NCBI GenBank assembly: GCA_949285935.1
Contig: CASEAH010000057.1
Span: forward strand, 1 to 52,367
Direction of reading: 5' to 3'
Length of the DNA stretch: 52,367 bases
Source of the DNA: an uncultured Oscillospiraceae bacterium
GTDB taxonomy: Bacteria; Bacillota; Clostridia; Oscillospirales; Ruminococcaceae
Position numbers and translations under genes: made by a program. Shown in pieces: positions 1-8,410 of the stretch. Position 1 is the stretch's first letter; each line of letters opens with the position of its first letter. A model generated the notes under the pieces. That model saw only the letters and a list, made by a program, of their open reading frames with translations, did not search any database and was not told where the DNA came from.

Positions 1-115
1 CGATGATAGATGGTGCGCCGGAACGCTTGCCGGCAGCAAGGCTTTGCAGGGCCTGCCCAGGCTGCCGCTGCTTGAGTGGCCATGACGGAACAAGAAATAA
101 AATTTCCCCGGTGGG

Positions 116-144
116 TTTACTTTCAGGGCCGGTTTTCTTACAAT
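116..144 (+). promoter_or_regulatory. Predicted sigma-A promoter of the ClC gene
   Basis: A -35 box TTTACT (116-121) and a -10 box TACAAT (139-144) are separated by 17 bases. The transcript would carry a short hairpin (161-183, arms TCTCCCA/TGGGAGA) just ahead of the ribosome binding site, which may affect translation or mRNA stability. Confidence 0.6.
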
Positions 145-197
145 AGAAAAGACAAAACCATCTCCCATTTCTGCTGTGGGAGAGAAAGGGAAGGATT

Positions 198-1439
198 ATG
201 AAAGAAAAAATACAGAACTGGCCGCTCTGGGTCTTTGGTAAATGGCTTTTACTGGCGGTTGCCACTGGCCTGATGGCCGGAGCGGCGGGGACCCTGTTCC
301 ATTTTGTTCTGGAGGAGGCCGCCCTGCTGCGGGTGGCCCACGGTTGGCTTCTTTATTGTCTGCCGGCAGCTGGTTTGATAATCGCCGCATCGTACAAATA
401 CCTGGCGGGAGATAAGGATAAAGGGACCAATATGGTTCTTACCGCCATCCGCGCCAATGAACCGGTGCCTTTGGCCACCGCACCCCTGATTTTTTTGTCT
501 ACTGCCCTGACGCATCTCTGCGGCGGCTCGGCCGGACGGGAAGGAGCCGCGCTGCAGCTGGGGGGAAGCCTTGGCTCCTGGCTGGGCAGGACCCTGCGTC
601 TGGATGAAAAAGACAGCCGGGTTTTGGTGATGTGCGGAATGTCGGCGGCGTTTGCCGCCCTGTTTGGCACACCGGTGGCTGCTGCCGTTTTTTCTCTGGA
701 GATGGTAAGCGTGGGGGTCATGTATTTTTCCGCCCTCATTCCCTGCGCGGTGGCCTCTGTTACCGGCTTTCTGGTGGCTCTGTCCCTGGGCGTGCCTCCC
801 ACGGCCTTTCAGCTCCTCCATGTGCCTGAGACGTCTGCCGTGAGCCTTCTGTCCGCCCTGGCACTGGGCATGGGCTGCGCTGCCCTCAGTATCCTTTTCT
901 GCATCGTGATGCACCATGCCGCACACTTTTTTAAAAAGTATTTCCCCAATGTATTTTGGCGGGCTGCGGCAGGCGGTCTGGCGGTCATCCTCCTCACCCT
1001 CCTGCTGGGGACCCGGGATTATAACGGTGCGGGAATGGAGATTGTGGCCGCCGCCATGGCGGGATCCGCACTGCCCCAGGCCTTTCTCCTCAAACTGCTT
1101 TTTACTGCCGTGACCTTGGGAAGCGGCTACCGGGGAGGCGAAATCGTGCCGGTCTTTTTCTGCGGCGCTACTTTTGGCTGCCTGCTGGGCGGTTTCCTGG
1201 GCCTTGGTCCCTCCTTTGGCGCCGGACTGGGCCTGGCGGCACTCTTTTGCGGAGTCACCAATTGCCCCATCACATCCCTCATCTTGGCAGTGGAACTATT
1301 TGGCGGCGTCGGTTTGCCCTTCTTCCTGGTGGCCTGTGGAGCCAGCTATATGCTGTCCGGATATTACAGCCTTTATGGGGAGCAGATTATTGTTTACTCC
1401 AAACTGAAAGCGCAGTTTGCCGAAATCAAAGCCCATTGA
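198..1439 (+). CDS. ClC-family chloride channel/antiporter
   Basis: A 413-residue polytopic membrane protein of the voltage-gated chloride channel (ClC) family, moving chloride across the cytoplasmic membrane. The family signature GSAGREG lies at residues 110-116 and includes the gating glutamate that in antiporter members couples chloride to proton movement. A later GGEIVPVFF stretch (about residues 313-321) matches the GxFxP-type selectivity region. About ten hydrophobic segments are visible, and the protein ends without a cytoplasmic CBS pair, so this is the short bacterial form. The ATG follows a purine-rich GGGAGAGAAAGGGAAGG site. It is apparently monocistronic. Whether it is a channel or an antiporter, and whether chloride is the true ion, cannot be told from sequence. 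Confidence 0.9.
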   Translation: MKEKIQNWPLWVFGKWLLLAVATGLMAGAAGTLFHFVLEEAALLRVAHGWLLYCLPAAGLIIAASYKYLAGDKDKGTNMVLTAIRANEPVPLATAPLIFLSTALTHLCGGSAGREGAALQLGGSLGSWLGRTLRLDEKDSRVLVMCGMSAAFAALFGTPVAAAVFSLEMVSVGVMYFSALIPCAVASVTGFLVALSLGVPPTAFQLLHVPETSAVSLLSALALGMGCAALSILFCIVMHHAAHFFKKYFPNVFWRAAAGGLAVILLTLLLGTRDYNGAGMEIVAAAMAGSALPQAFLLKLLFTAVTLGSGYRGGEIVPVFFCGATFGCLLGGFLGLGPSFGAGLGLAALFCGVTNCPITSLILAVELFGGVGLPFFLVACGASYMLSGYYSLYGEQIIVYSKLKAQFAEIKAH

Positions 1440-1600
1440 AGGCATGGGAGTGTCCTGTGAGTGGGAACGATTCTGCTCCGGGACCGGTGGGGAAGAAGTT
1501 CCTTGTACAGCCTGTGTAAAAACGGTCAGACAGGAAAAGCTGCCGGAAGTCGGAACCTTTTTCGCTGGGTGATGAAGATTTTCAGGAGGGGATTGATGAT

Positions 1601-1975
1601 ATGACAAAGAAGAAAAAATGGATGCGGATGGCCATATTTCTTTTCTTTGTCCTGTTCGGTGCGGCGGCTTTTCCCATTTATAACCTGAACAAGGAATATG
1701 ACAGAATGCTGATGCTCCTCATCATGCTGTCTGCTGTGGTTTTATACTATTCTCTTGGCGTTTGCGAAAAAGTGATGCTGCCCGGCGCGGAAATCCCGCA
1801 GATCATCCTGCTGAATACCGGACTGGTTCTTCTGAGCATGGGGTGCCGTTATTTGTGGGAGCTGGAGGAAGTGTCCAATACCTATAATTTTACAGTGCCG
1901 AATGCTGTGCTGCATATTTTTGCCGTGCTTTTGGTGAGTACATTTGCATGGCGTATATCCAAAAAGGATGGGTAA
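1601..1975 (+). CDS. Small four-helix membrane protein, function unknown
   Basis: A 124-residue protein with a basic start (MTKKKKWMRM) followed by four hydrophobic segments at roughly residues 10-26, 36-52, 66-84 and 98-116. A good ribosome binding site (CAGGAGGGG) lies upstream of the ATG. No family is recognised and no catalytic motif is seen. The gene lies 161 bases after the ClC gene, so co-transcription is possible. It is followed by a gene-free stretch with a strong hairpin at 2322-2385 that could end the transcript. Confidence 0.65.
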   Translation: MTKKKKWMRMAIFLFFVLFGAAAFPIYNLNKEYDRMLMLLIMLSAVVLYYSLGVCEKVMLPGAEIPQIILLNTGLVLLSMGCRYLWELEEVSNTYNFTVPNAVLHIFAVLLVSTFAWRISKKDG

Positions 1976-2493
1976 ACCTTGGGTTTGCAAGCTTTGGAGA
2001 GCGTAAAAACGGAAGCTTCTCTGCCAATATTTTATTGGCGGCAGGCAGACAGGCAACGATCCCCGGCTACACAGACGGCCGATCAAAATTGCCGGTAAGC
2101 CGCCAGACGCCTCATCCACACAAAAATGGGGGAATAGTCAGTTTGTTGCGGAAGGGGAGATCTCTTCATACAGCAGATGATCATGGCGTATTGTACTTAA
2201 AAATCGGTTTGCCCGTTTTCGCCGAGTCGGTATTGGATTGCAAAACTTTACAGAAAAGAAGGGTCTGCTGCAGAAAGAAAATGCAATAGCGACCCGCAGA
2301 AAGAATACGAGACAAACAATGAAAATCGGCCCTCAAAGGAAGCGGCTCTGCTTCTTTGGAGGACCGATTTTTGTGCATTCTTTTTCGGCAGGGCTGTTTA
2401 CAGCGGTCCCTTGCCTCACCAGTTATAACGCCATAGCGGAAGAAAGGGGGGACGGAGAAACCTGGACGGCTCAAAGAAGAAGGGAGTAGGGAA
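1976..2493. other. Gene-free stretch with copy 1 of an intergenic element
   Basis: No convincing coding region is visible here; the reading frames that exist lack ribosome binding sites and family resemblance. From about 2266 to 2420 the sequence resembles the stretch around 8035-8445, including the near-identical hairpin described separately. Confidence 0.6.
2321..2386 (+). repeat. Intergenic repeat copy 1: long hairpin, terminator-like
   Basis: Arms AAAATCGGCCCTC and GAGGACCGATTTT flank an inner stem ending in AAGC/GCTT and a six-base loop. The hairpin is followed by TTTTTGTGCATTCTTTTT, as in a rho-independent terminator on the plus strand. A second copy lies at 8346-8410, differing at only a few positions, mostly in the loop. 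Weaker similarity continues on both sides (about 2266-2320 matches 8037-8090, and 2386-2420 matches 8410-8445). Confidence 0.8.
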
Positions 2494-3828
2494 TCAAGGA
2501 TCCCAGTAGCCGTAAACAGGTCCCAGCCGGATCAGCAGCGGAAGAGCCACCAGGAAGGTGAGCAGCTCCGCCGCAGGGATGGCAAGCCACAGGCCGTCCA
2601 CCCCCCAGAATCGGGGAAGGACCAGCAGAGCGGCCACAATAAAAACCAGGGTGCGCAGGAAGGAAATCAATGCGGAGACCCGGCCGTTGGATAGGGCGGT
2701 AAACAGGGAGGAAGAAAAAATATTGAATCCCGCAAAAAGAAAATTCCACAGAAAAAGCCGATATCCATGATAGGCCAGGGGGAAGACTGCACTGTCCCGG
2801 GGGGTAAAAAGGGAAATGAGGGGACCAGCCAATCCCAGGGACGCAATCAGCATCAGCAGGGTACATCCCCCGATCACCGTCAAACAATACCGGAAAAGGC
2901 AGGAGAGATAGTCCCTGTCGCCGCTGCCATAGCGGAAACTGATGACCGGAGCGGCGCTGCCGGAAAAGCCGAGAAAAATAGAAGTATAAATGAACTGGGT
3001 ATACAGTACGATGGTCACCGCGGCCACGCCGTCCTCCCCAATGAGCCGCATCATGGTGATGTTAAAAAGGAAGGTGGTAACCCCGGCGGCAAGGTTGGAC
3101 ACCATTTCCGAAGAGCCATTGAACAGGGATTTGCCCAAGGTTGCCCAGCGGAGTACGGGAGGTCCGAAGCGGAGTCCCGGCCGCCTGCGGGCAAAGTAGA
3201 CAAGGGGAAACAAGCCGCCCAGGGTACGGCTGAGAACCGTTCCCCAGGCCGCCCCTGCAATACCCATGGAAAATTTTACAATAAACAGGTAATCCAGGAC
3301 AACATTCAGGATCCCCGAGGCGGCGGTGACCGCCAGGGAAAGGCGGGGTTTGCCTGCGGTAAGGAAGAGAGAGCCGAACATGACCTGCAGAATGAAGGGG
3401 ACGGAAAAGAGAAGAAGGATCTTTCCGTATTCCAGGCAATAAGGAAGAAGGCGGGGACTGGCCCCCAGAAAATCCATCAGCGGCCGGATGAAGAAGAGGA
3501 CAGCAAAAGTAAGCACCGCGCCCATGGCCATAGCTGCCAGGGTGATCAGAGAAAAGTCCGACAGGGCTTCTTCTTCACGGCCTTCTCCCAGCTTTCGTCC
3601 GATAACGGCGCTGCCGCCGGTGCCCAGCATAATGCCGATGCCGCACATCAGAGAATCCAGAGGAAAAACAATGTTGATGGCGGACAAAGCATCGCTGCCT
3701 ACGAAACGGGAGACAAAAACCGCGTCTACCGCTGTGTACAGCGAGGTAAGGATCAGAGTGATAATGGCGGGAATGGAGAAAAGAATCAGCTGCCCCATGG
3801 AAAAACGACGGGAAATATTGTTGTTCAT
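2494..3828 (-). CDS. MATE-family multidrug efflux transporter
   Basis: A 444-residue protein with about twelve hydrophobic helices arranged as two related halves, typical of the MATE family, which exports cationic drugs or metabolites using an ion gradient. The start MNNNISRRFSMGQLILFSIPA and an early FVSRFVGSDALSAINI stretch match the NorM/DinF-like clostridial members. AAGGAG lies just upstream of the ATG. It is transcribed divergently from a MerR-type regulator gene, and its promoter has the 19-base spacer characteristic of MerR-activated promoters. The substrate cannot be named. Confidence 0.9.
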   Translation of the reverse strand: MNNNISRRFSMGQLILFSIPAIITLILTSLYTAVDAVFVSRFVGSDALSAINIVFPLDSLMCGIGIMLGTGGSAVIGRKLGEGREEEALSDFSLITLAAMAMGAVLTFAVLFFIRPLMDFLGASPRLLPYCLEYGKILLLFSVPFILQVMFGSLFLTAGKPRLSLAVTAASGILNVVLDYLFIVKFSMGIAGAAWGTVLSRTLGGLFPLVYFARRRPGLRFGPPVLRWATLGKSLFNGSSEMVSNLAAGVTTFLFNITMMRLIGEDGVAAVTIVLYTQFIYTSIFLGFSGSAAPVISFRYGSGDRDYLSCLFRYCLTVIGGCTLLMLIASLGLAGPLISLFTPRDSAVFPLAYHGYRLFLWNFLFAGFNIFSSSLFTALSNGRVSALISFLRTLVFIVAALLVLPRFWGVDGLWLAIPAAELLTFLVALPLLIRLGPVYGYWDP

Positions 3829-3865
3829 GTTCAGATGCTCCTTGACGTATGGGTGAACGTCTTTT

Positions 3866-3896
3866 ATGATAAAGGATAGGGTTACCCGATAGTCAA
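3866..3896 (-). promoter_or_regulatory. MerR-type promoter (19-base spacer) of the MATE gene
   Basis: On the minus strand a -35 box TTGACT (3896-3891) and a -10 box TATCAT (3871-3866) are separated by 19 bases rather than 17. The spacer contains a palindrome centred on GGGTAACCC. This over-long spacer with a dyad is the hallmark of promoters that MerR-family activators untwist. The regulator gene starts only 12 bases away on the other strand. Confidence 0.75.
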
Positions 3897-3908
3897 GGGG
3901 GAAAAGAA

Positions 3909-4802
3909 ATGATTTCCAGGCAGTACCGCACCGGCGAATTTGCCCGACTGTGCGGAGTTACCAAGCACACCCTGTATCACTATGACCAGATTGGCCTGCT
4001 TAAACCCGGGGTGGTGGGAGAAAACGGCTACCGCTACTATACCGCGGATCAGGTGGACCGTATGAGCATCATTGCCGTCCTTAAAGAAGTGGGTACGCCC
4101 CTGGAGCAGATCCGCGATTACCTGGACTGCCAGAATCCCCGGCTTTTTTTGTCGGTGCTGGAAGAAAAGCTTCTGGAACTGGAAAAGGAAGAGCAAAGGA
4201 TCCAAAGTATGCACCGGTTGCTTTCTGAAACCATTCGGGGAATGGAGGAAACCTTTTCGGCTGTCATCGGGCAGATATACCTGGAAGAGTCTCCCACGGA
4301 ATACCTGATCGCTACGCCTGTTGTATCCACAGGGGAGCCCTGGGAAGAAGTTTCTCTGCGCACCGTTTGCCAGCATCTCCAGTACTGCGCGGCCCGGGAG
4401 ATCCCGGTAGGCTTTCATATCGGCTCCATTGCTGCCCGGCAGGATCTGCACCTGCCGGTGGTGCGGGAAAGCTGCTACTTCAGCAGAATCTCCGGCCCGG
4501 TGGAGGACCCGCGCCTCATTGTCAAGCCGGCGGGTACCTATGGGGTCATGTACCACCAGGGAAATTATGATACCCTGGCCGCAGCCTGCCGGCAACTGGA
4601 AAAGCAGCTGAAAGAGCAGGGGCTGACGCCGGTGGGAGATATCTATGAGGAGGATGCGGTGGACTGCTTGGCAGAGCGGGATCCGGACCGGTATATTCTT
4701 CGCCTTTCGGTACGGGTGGAGGGAGAAGCCCCCGGTTTTTTATTCCGGAACAGGGTACAGGGGGGCACAGGAAATGGGAAAAAAGGAGGAAACAGGGGAT
4801 GA
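3909..4802 (+). CDS. MerR-family regulator with effector-binding C-terminal domain
   Basis: A 297-residue protein. Residues 4-33 form the MerR winged helix-turn-helix (TGEFARLCGVTKHTLYHYDQ), followed by the helical dimerisation arm to about residue 115. The remaining ~170 residues resemble the GyrI/BmrR-type small-molecule binding fold. BmrR-like proteins bind lipophilic cations and activate efflux genes, which fits the divergent MATE gene. The stop overlaps the folC start by four bases (ATGA), so the regulator and folC are probably co-transcribed; the biological reason for that pairing is not evident. Confidence 0.88.
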   Translation: MISRQYRTGEFARLCGVTKHTLYHYDQIGLLKPGVVGENGYRYYTADQVDRMSIIAVLKEVGTPLEQIRDYLDCQNPRLFLSVLEEKLLELEKEEQRIQSMHRLLSETIRGMEETFSAVIGQIYLEESPTEYLIATPVVSTGEPWEEVSLRTVCQHLQYCAAREIPVGFHIGSIAARQDLHLPVVRESCYFSRISGPVEDPRLIVKPAGTYGVMYHQGNYDTLAAACRQLEKQLKEQGLTPVGDIYEEDAVDCLAERDPDRYILRLSVRVEGEAPGFLFRNRVQGGTGNGKKGGNRG

Positions 4803-6076
4803 CTTATGAAGATGCGCTGCAGTATATCCACTCCCTGGGACGGGGGTACGGCGCCGGGACCCATGACCGGATGCGGATCCTGTTGTTCCTTCTGGGAGAC
4901 CCCCAGAAGCAGGGAGCCTATATCCATGTGGCGGGGACCAACGGGAAAGGATCGGTAACGGCCTATCTGTCCGGGATCCTGCGCAAGGCAGGCCTGCGCA
5001 CCGGCAGCTTTACCTCCCCCTATATCACCGAATTCCGGGAGCGAATGCAAATAGACGGCGTTCCCATTTCACGGGAAGAGCTGGCGGCACTTACCGCCAA
5101 GGTAAAGGCCCAGGCCTGCCGCATGGAAGCACAGGGAGAAACGGTGACGCAGTTTGAATTTGTTACCGCCCTGGCACTGCTGTGGTTCCAACGCCGGGCG
5201 TGTGACGCGGTAGTACTGGAAGCCGGTATCGGCGGCCGGTTGGATGCCACCAATATCATTCCCCGGCCGCTGGCGGCAGTCATCACCTCTCTGGATTACG
5301 ATCACACCGCCTTGCTGGGAGGTACGCTGGGAGAGATTGCCGCACAAAAATGCGGCATCTTTCTGGATAAGGGGAGCTGCCCGGTGATTTCTGCTCCCCG
5401 GCAGCCGGAGGAGGCGTGGAGGACCATAGCCGGCATGGCGGCCGCTGAGAAATGTTTGCTCACCTGCCCTGATTTGGAAGAGGTGCAGGTGCTGAAACGG
5501 TCTCTGGACGGCACGCGGATTGTGTGGCAAGGGAAAGAGCTTGTCATTCCGCTGCTGGGTGAATTCCAGATCGCCAATGCCCTTACGGCTGCGGAAACTG
5601 CCCGGCGTTTGGAAGAATCGGGGCTGCCGATACCGGAAGAGGCGATCCGCTGCGGAATCGCATCGGCACGGATCCCGGCCCGGATGGAGGTGCTGGGCCG
5701 CAGCCCCCTGGTGCTGGTGGACGGGGCACACAACCCTGCCGGTGTGCGGGCCCTACGGGAGAGCCTGGCGGCTTTGGGACTGCACAGAATGACAGCGGTG
5801 GTAGGGATGCTGGCAGACAAAGACTGCTCCCACGCGCTGGAGGAACTGCTGCCCTATGTTTCGCGGGCAATCACCGTTGCCCCGGAGAACCCCCGGGCAC
5901 TTTCCGCGCCGCAGCTGGCCCGACTGGCCAGCCGCTACTGCCCGACCCAAAGCGCGGACGGATGCGCCCAGGCCTTGAAGCTGGCGCTGGAGGAGCCGGG
6001 GGATGGGGTGGTGGTGTTTGGATCCCTGTTTCTGGCGGCTCAAGCCCGGGAACTCCTGCTTCGACAGGATTTTTGA
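4799..6076 (+). CDS. folC: Folylpolyglutamate synthase/dihydrofolate synthase
   Basis: A 425-residue Mur-ligase-family enzyme that adds glutamate to dihydropteroate and to reduced folates using ATP. The P-loop GTNGKGS is at residues 46-52, followed by the typical TSPYITEFRERMQIDG stretch, the GGRLDATN motif and the C-terminal VDGAHNPAG motif. Length is normal for FolC. A strong AAAGGAGG site precedes the ATG, which overlaps the end of the MerR gene. A rho-independent terminator follows at 6082-6128. Confidence 0.95.
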   Translation: MTYEDALQYIHSLGRGYGAGTHDRMRILLFLLGDPQKQGAYIHVAGTNGKGSVTAYLSGILRKAGLRTGSFTSPYITEFRERMQIDGVPISREELAALTAKVKAQACRMEAQGETVTQFEFVTALALLWFQRRACDAVVLEAGIGGRLDATNIIPRPLAAVITSLDYDHTALLGGTLGEIAAQKCGIFLDKGSCPVISAPRQPEEAWRTIAGMAAAEKCLLTCPDLEEVQVLKRSLDGTRIVWQGKELVIPLLGEFQIANALTAAETARRLEESGLPIPEEAIRCGIASARIPARMEVLGRSPLVLVDGAHNPAGVRALRESLAALGLHRMTAVVGMLADKDCSHALEELLPYVSRAITVAPENPRALSAPQLARLASRYCPTQSADGCAQALKLALEEPGDGVVVFGSLFLAAQARELLLRQDF

Positions 6077-6081
6077 AGAGA

Positions 6082-6128
6082 AAGGCTTATCCTTAGGAAG
6101 GAAACTCCGGGATCAGCCTTCTTTTTTT
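6082..6128 (+). terminator. Rho-independent terminator after folC
   Basis: Arms AAGGCT(T)ATCC and GGAT(C)AGCCTT pair with one mismatch and are followed by CTTTTTTT. It separates the MerR-folC unit from the sporulation operon. Confidence 0.75.
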
Positions 6129-6207
6129 ATGTCCGGCCCGGCGGGAAGGTATAAAAGAGGGTAGTCCGGGCAAAACTATCAGGAAATTAAAAAAGGAGGC
6201 GGGAGCC

Positions 6208-6561
6208 GTGCCCACCAAAATACATATGGAAGAAGAGCGGATGACGGCCTTCCTCAGCGGGGAGATCGATCACCACAACGCCCAGAAGCTGCGGGAGGAT
6301 ATTGACAGCTGCGCCCAGCGCAACCATCCCAAAACCCTGATCCTGGACTTTGGAGGGGTGGAATTTATGGATTCCTCGGGGATCGGCCTGGTGCTGGGGC
6401 GATACCGGCTGATGCAGGACCTGGGAGGACGGCTGGAGCTGCAGAATGTTCCGTCCCACATCAAAAAAGTAATGCGGGTAGCAGGGATCGAAAACCTGTG
6501 TATCGGCGGTAAAGGCCCCAAAAAGGAAAAGGGAGGTAAAAAGGATGAAAGCGGAAAATAA
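6208..6561 (+). CDS. spoIIAA: Anti-sigma-F factor antagonist SpoIIAA
   Basis: A 117-residue STAS-domain protein. In its unphosphorylated form it binds SpoIIAB and frees sigma F in the forespore. The motif MDSSGIGLVLGRY contains the serine (in DSSG) that SpoIIAB phosphorylates. The start is a GTG nine bases after AAAGGAGG. It is the first gene of the spoIIA operon and its 3' end overlaps spoIIAB by 17 bases. I could not identify a convincing sigma-H promoter upstream. The C-terminal tail is unusually rich in lysine and glycine (residues about 97-117). Confidence 0.93.
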   Translation: MPTKIHMEEERMTAFLSGEIDHHNAQKLREDIDSCAQRNHPKTLILDFGGVEFMDSSGIGLVLGRYRLMQDLGGRLELQNVPSHIKKVMRVAGIENLCIGGKGPKKEKGGKKDESGK

Positions 6562-6988
6562 AATGCGGGTGTCCTTCCCCAGCCGTTCCGTCAACGAAGC
6601 CCTGGCCCGGACGGTAACAGCGGCCTTTGTGGCGTCGGCGGACCCTACGGTGGATGAGTTGTGCGATATCCGCACTGCCGTGTCAGAAGCAGTAACCAAC
6701 TGCATCGTTCACGGCTACCGTGATACCATCGGCTTGGTGTACATAACGGCCGCCATGTACCCGGGAGGCAGGGTTGTCATCAAAGTGCGGGACAACGGCT
6801 GCGGCATTGAGGATATCCGCCAGGCGATGGAACCTCTTTTTACCACCTGCACCACCGGCGAGCGGGCCGGTCTGGGTTTTGCGGTGATGGAAGAACTGAT
6901 GGACAAGGTTCGGGTGCATTCTGTCCCCGGTAAGGGTACCACCGTGACCATGGAGCGAAAATTAAAGTCCAGGTCGAAAAATGAATAA
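6545..6988 (+). CDS. spoIIAB: Anti-sigma-F factor and serine kinase SpoIIAB
   Basis: A 147-residue GHKL-fold ATPase that holds sigma F inactive before septation and phosphorylates SpoIIAA. The N box (VSEAVTNCIVHGY), the G1 box (VRDNGCGIED) and the G2 box (AGLGFAVME) are all present in order. Length is normal. The gene overlaps spoIIAA, indicating translational coupling, and sigF follows after 38 bases. Confidence 0.95.
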   Translation: MKAENKMRVSFPSRSVNEALARTVTAAFVASADPTVDELCDIRTAVSEAVTNCIVHGYRDTIGLVYITAAMYPGGRVVIKVRDNGCGIEDIRQAMEPLFTTCTTGERAGLGFAVMEELMDKVRVHSVPGKGTTVTMERKLKSRSKNE

Positions 6989-7026
6989 AAATTATACAAA
7001 TAGTATATTTTAGGGGGTGGACAAGC

Positions 7027-7704
7027 ATGCCGGCCAATGCCGCGGAATGCCTGGACCGCAATGCCACGGTGGAACAGAATCTGGGACTTGTCCACGCCTG
7101 TGCCCACCGCTTTAAGGGCCGGGGGATCGAATATGACGATTTGTTTCAGGCGGGCTGCATCGGTCTGGTAAAAGCAACGGATGCCTTCGATCCCGACCGG
7201 GGCGTCATGTTTTCCACCTATGCGGTGCCGGTGATTTTGGGAGAGATCCGCCGTCTGTTCCGGGACGGGGGCACGGTGAAGGTAAGCCGGAGCATCAAGG
7301 AATTGGGCCTTAAGACCGCCCGGGTCCGGGAACAGCTCAGTACCGCCTTGGGGCGGGAGCCTACGGTAGGGGAAGTGGCCCGGGCCATGGACCGTCCACC
7401 GGAAGAAATTGCCGAGGCGCTGGCAGCTGCCGCTCCGCCGGTTTCCCTGACAGGGGATGATGAGGAGGGCGGCGGGCAGATGGATCTCCCGGTGGATTCC
7501 CCGGAGGAACTGCTTTCCGACCTGCTTTCTCTCAAGCAGGTGCTGTCCTCTCTGGAGGAGCGGGACCGGAGGCTGATTATCCTGCGCTATTACCAGAGCC
7601 GCACTCAGACAGAAACGGCGGCGGTACTGGGTATGACCCAGGTGCAGGTATCCCGGCGGGAAAAGAAAATCCTCCAGCATTTCCGGCATCAGATGCTGGA
7701 ATAA
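7027..7704 (+). CDS. sigF: RNA polymerase sporulation sigma factor F
   Basis: A 225-residue sigma-70-family factor that directs the first forespore-specific transcription. Region 2 is recognisable (EYDDLFQAGCIGLVKATDAF, then FSTYAVPVILGEIRR), followed by region 3 (SRSIKELG...LGREPTVGEVA) and region 4 (LEERDRRLIILRYY, with the helix-turn-helix QTETAAVLGMTQVQVSR). It is somewhat shorter than the 255-residue Bacillus protein. The ribosome binding site is GGGGGTGG ahead of the ATG. It is the last gene of the operon; no terminator is seen close to the stop. Confidence 0.94.
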   Translation: MPANAAECLDRNATVEQNLGLVHACAHRFKGRGIEYDDLFQAGCIGLVKATDAFDPDRGVMFSTYAVPVILGEIRRLFRDGGTVKVSRSIKELGLKTARVREQLSTALGREPTVGEVARAMDRPPEEIAEALAAAAPPVSLTGDDEEGGGQMDLPVDSPEELLSDLLSLKQVLSSLEERDRRLIILRYYQSRTQTETAAVLGMTQVQVSRREKKILQHFRHQMLE

Positions 7705-8039
7705 GGCGTTTGTGCAGAATCCTTCCCCGCTGGCGGCGACTTGGCCACTGCGTTGCGGAATACCAAAAGGAGATGCGTCATACGCCGGGAATTCTGAGAC
7801 CTGCGCCAGAAAACAGGAAGGTTTACGCCGCAGGTCATTAAATGACTGAAAAGGGCGTACCGCCACATGGGGGCCAGGCAACTCCCCGGCCAGATGGAGG
7901 AAACGAAGGCCGCTGATCCCGGTCTGCAAAAATGTGGGCCGGTGCGGCAAAACACTGCCGAAAAAGAGACTGTTGAAAAATAAAACACAGTAACGCTTGC
8001 GGATAAGATGGTTTAAGAAAAAAGGAAACCGAGGAGCTG

Positions 8040-8410
8040 TTGCAAATGGAAATGCAATCGCGATCTGCACAAAGGGTTTAAGACAAACAGCCAGCACCAC
8101 CGGCTCAGCTGGTGGCTTGAGTTGGCCCTATCAGGGCCTGTTACCGGCATGCGTCTCAAGACGCACTGAATTTTTTTCCATTGCATTACTTGCCCCACAG
8201 CCCGTAAACGGGCAGCCGCTGTTCTAACGGCAGTCTTTCGTCCCTGATAACTCGCTGTTAGCAGCTCGTTTCCCCCGATGCTTGAAGCGAAAGCTTTTTA
8301 CGCAGTTCCCTCCATCAGTTCTGCCGGTGGTTTTCCTCACATAATGAAAATCGGTCCTCAAAGGAAGCGGTTTTGCTTCTTTGGAGGACCGATTTTTGTG
8401 CATTCTTTTG
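8040..8410 (+). ncRNA. Candidate structured non-coding RNA with terminator
   Basis: Between 8096 and 8331 the plus strand can form a closing helix (ACCACCGGC 8096-8104 with GCCGGTGGT 8323-8331) around at least five short hairpins: GGCCC/GGGCC (8124-8138), TGCGTC/GACGCA (8150-8165), GCCCG/CGGGC (8200-8213), GCTG/CAGC (8254-8265) and AAGC-GAAA-GCTT with a GNRA loop (8285-8296). GCCG/CGGC (8215-8231) is a sixth. A terminator-like hairpin ends it at 8347-8402. The multibranched shape is typical of a structured RNA. No known RNA class was recognised and no clear promoter is visible upstream, so it could also be a processed 3' region of the sigF transcript. Strand choice rests on the terminator and the GNRA loop. 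Confidence 0.45.
8346..8410 (+). repeat. Intergenic repeat copy 2: long hairpin, terminator-like
   Basis: Arms AAAATCGGTCCTC and GAGGACCGATTTT pair fully; copy 1 at 2321-2386 has one mismatch in the same helix. TTTTTGTGCATTCTTTT follows. The near identity of two copies 6 kb apart in non-coding DNA marks it as a dispersed element rather than an ordinary single terminator. Confidence 0.8.

Noticed and set aside
2767-3879. A 370-codon plus-strand open frame
   Set aside because: It is antisense to the MATE gene, has the Gln/Gly/Lys-rich composition of a reverse-strand shadow, and has no ribosome binding site.
6129-6207. Sigma-H promoter for the spoIIA operon
   Set aside because: AGGAAATT is present but too close to the ribosome binding site and lacks a matching GAAT -10 element.
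7705-8036. Coding remnant after sigF
   Set aside because: Frames here are open for up to 100 codons on the minus strand but without start signals or family resemblance.
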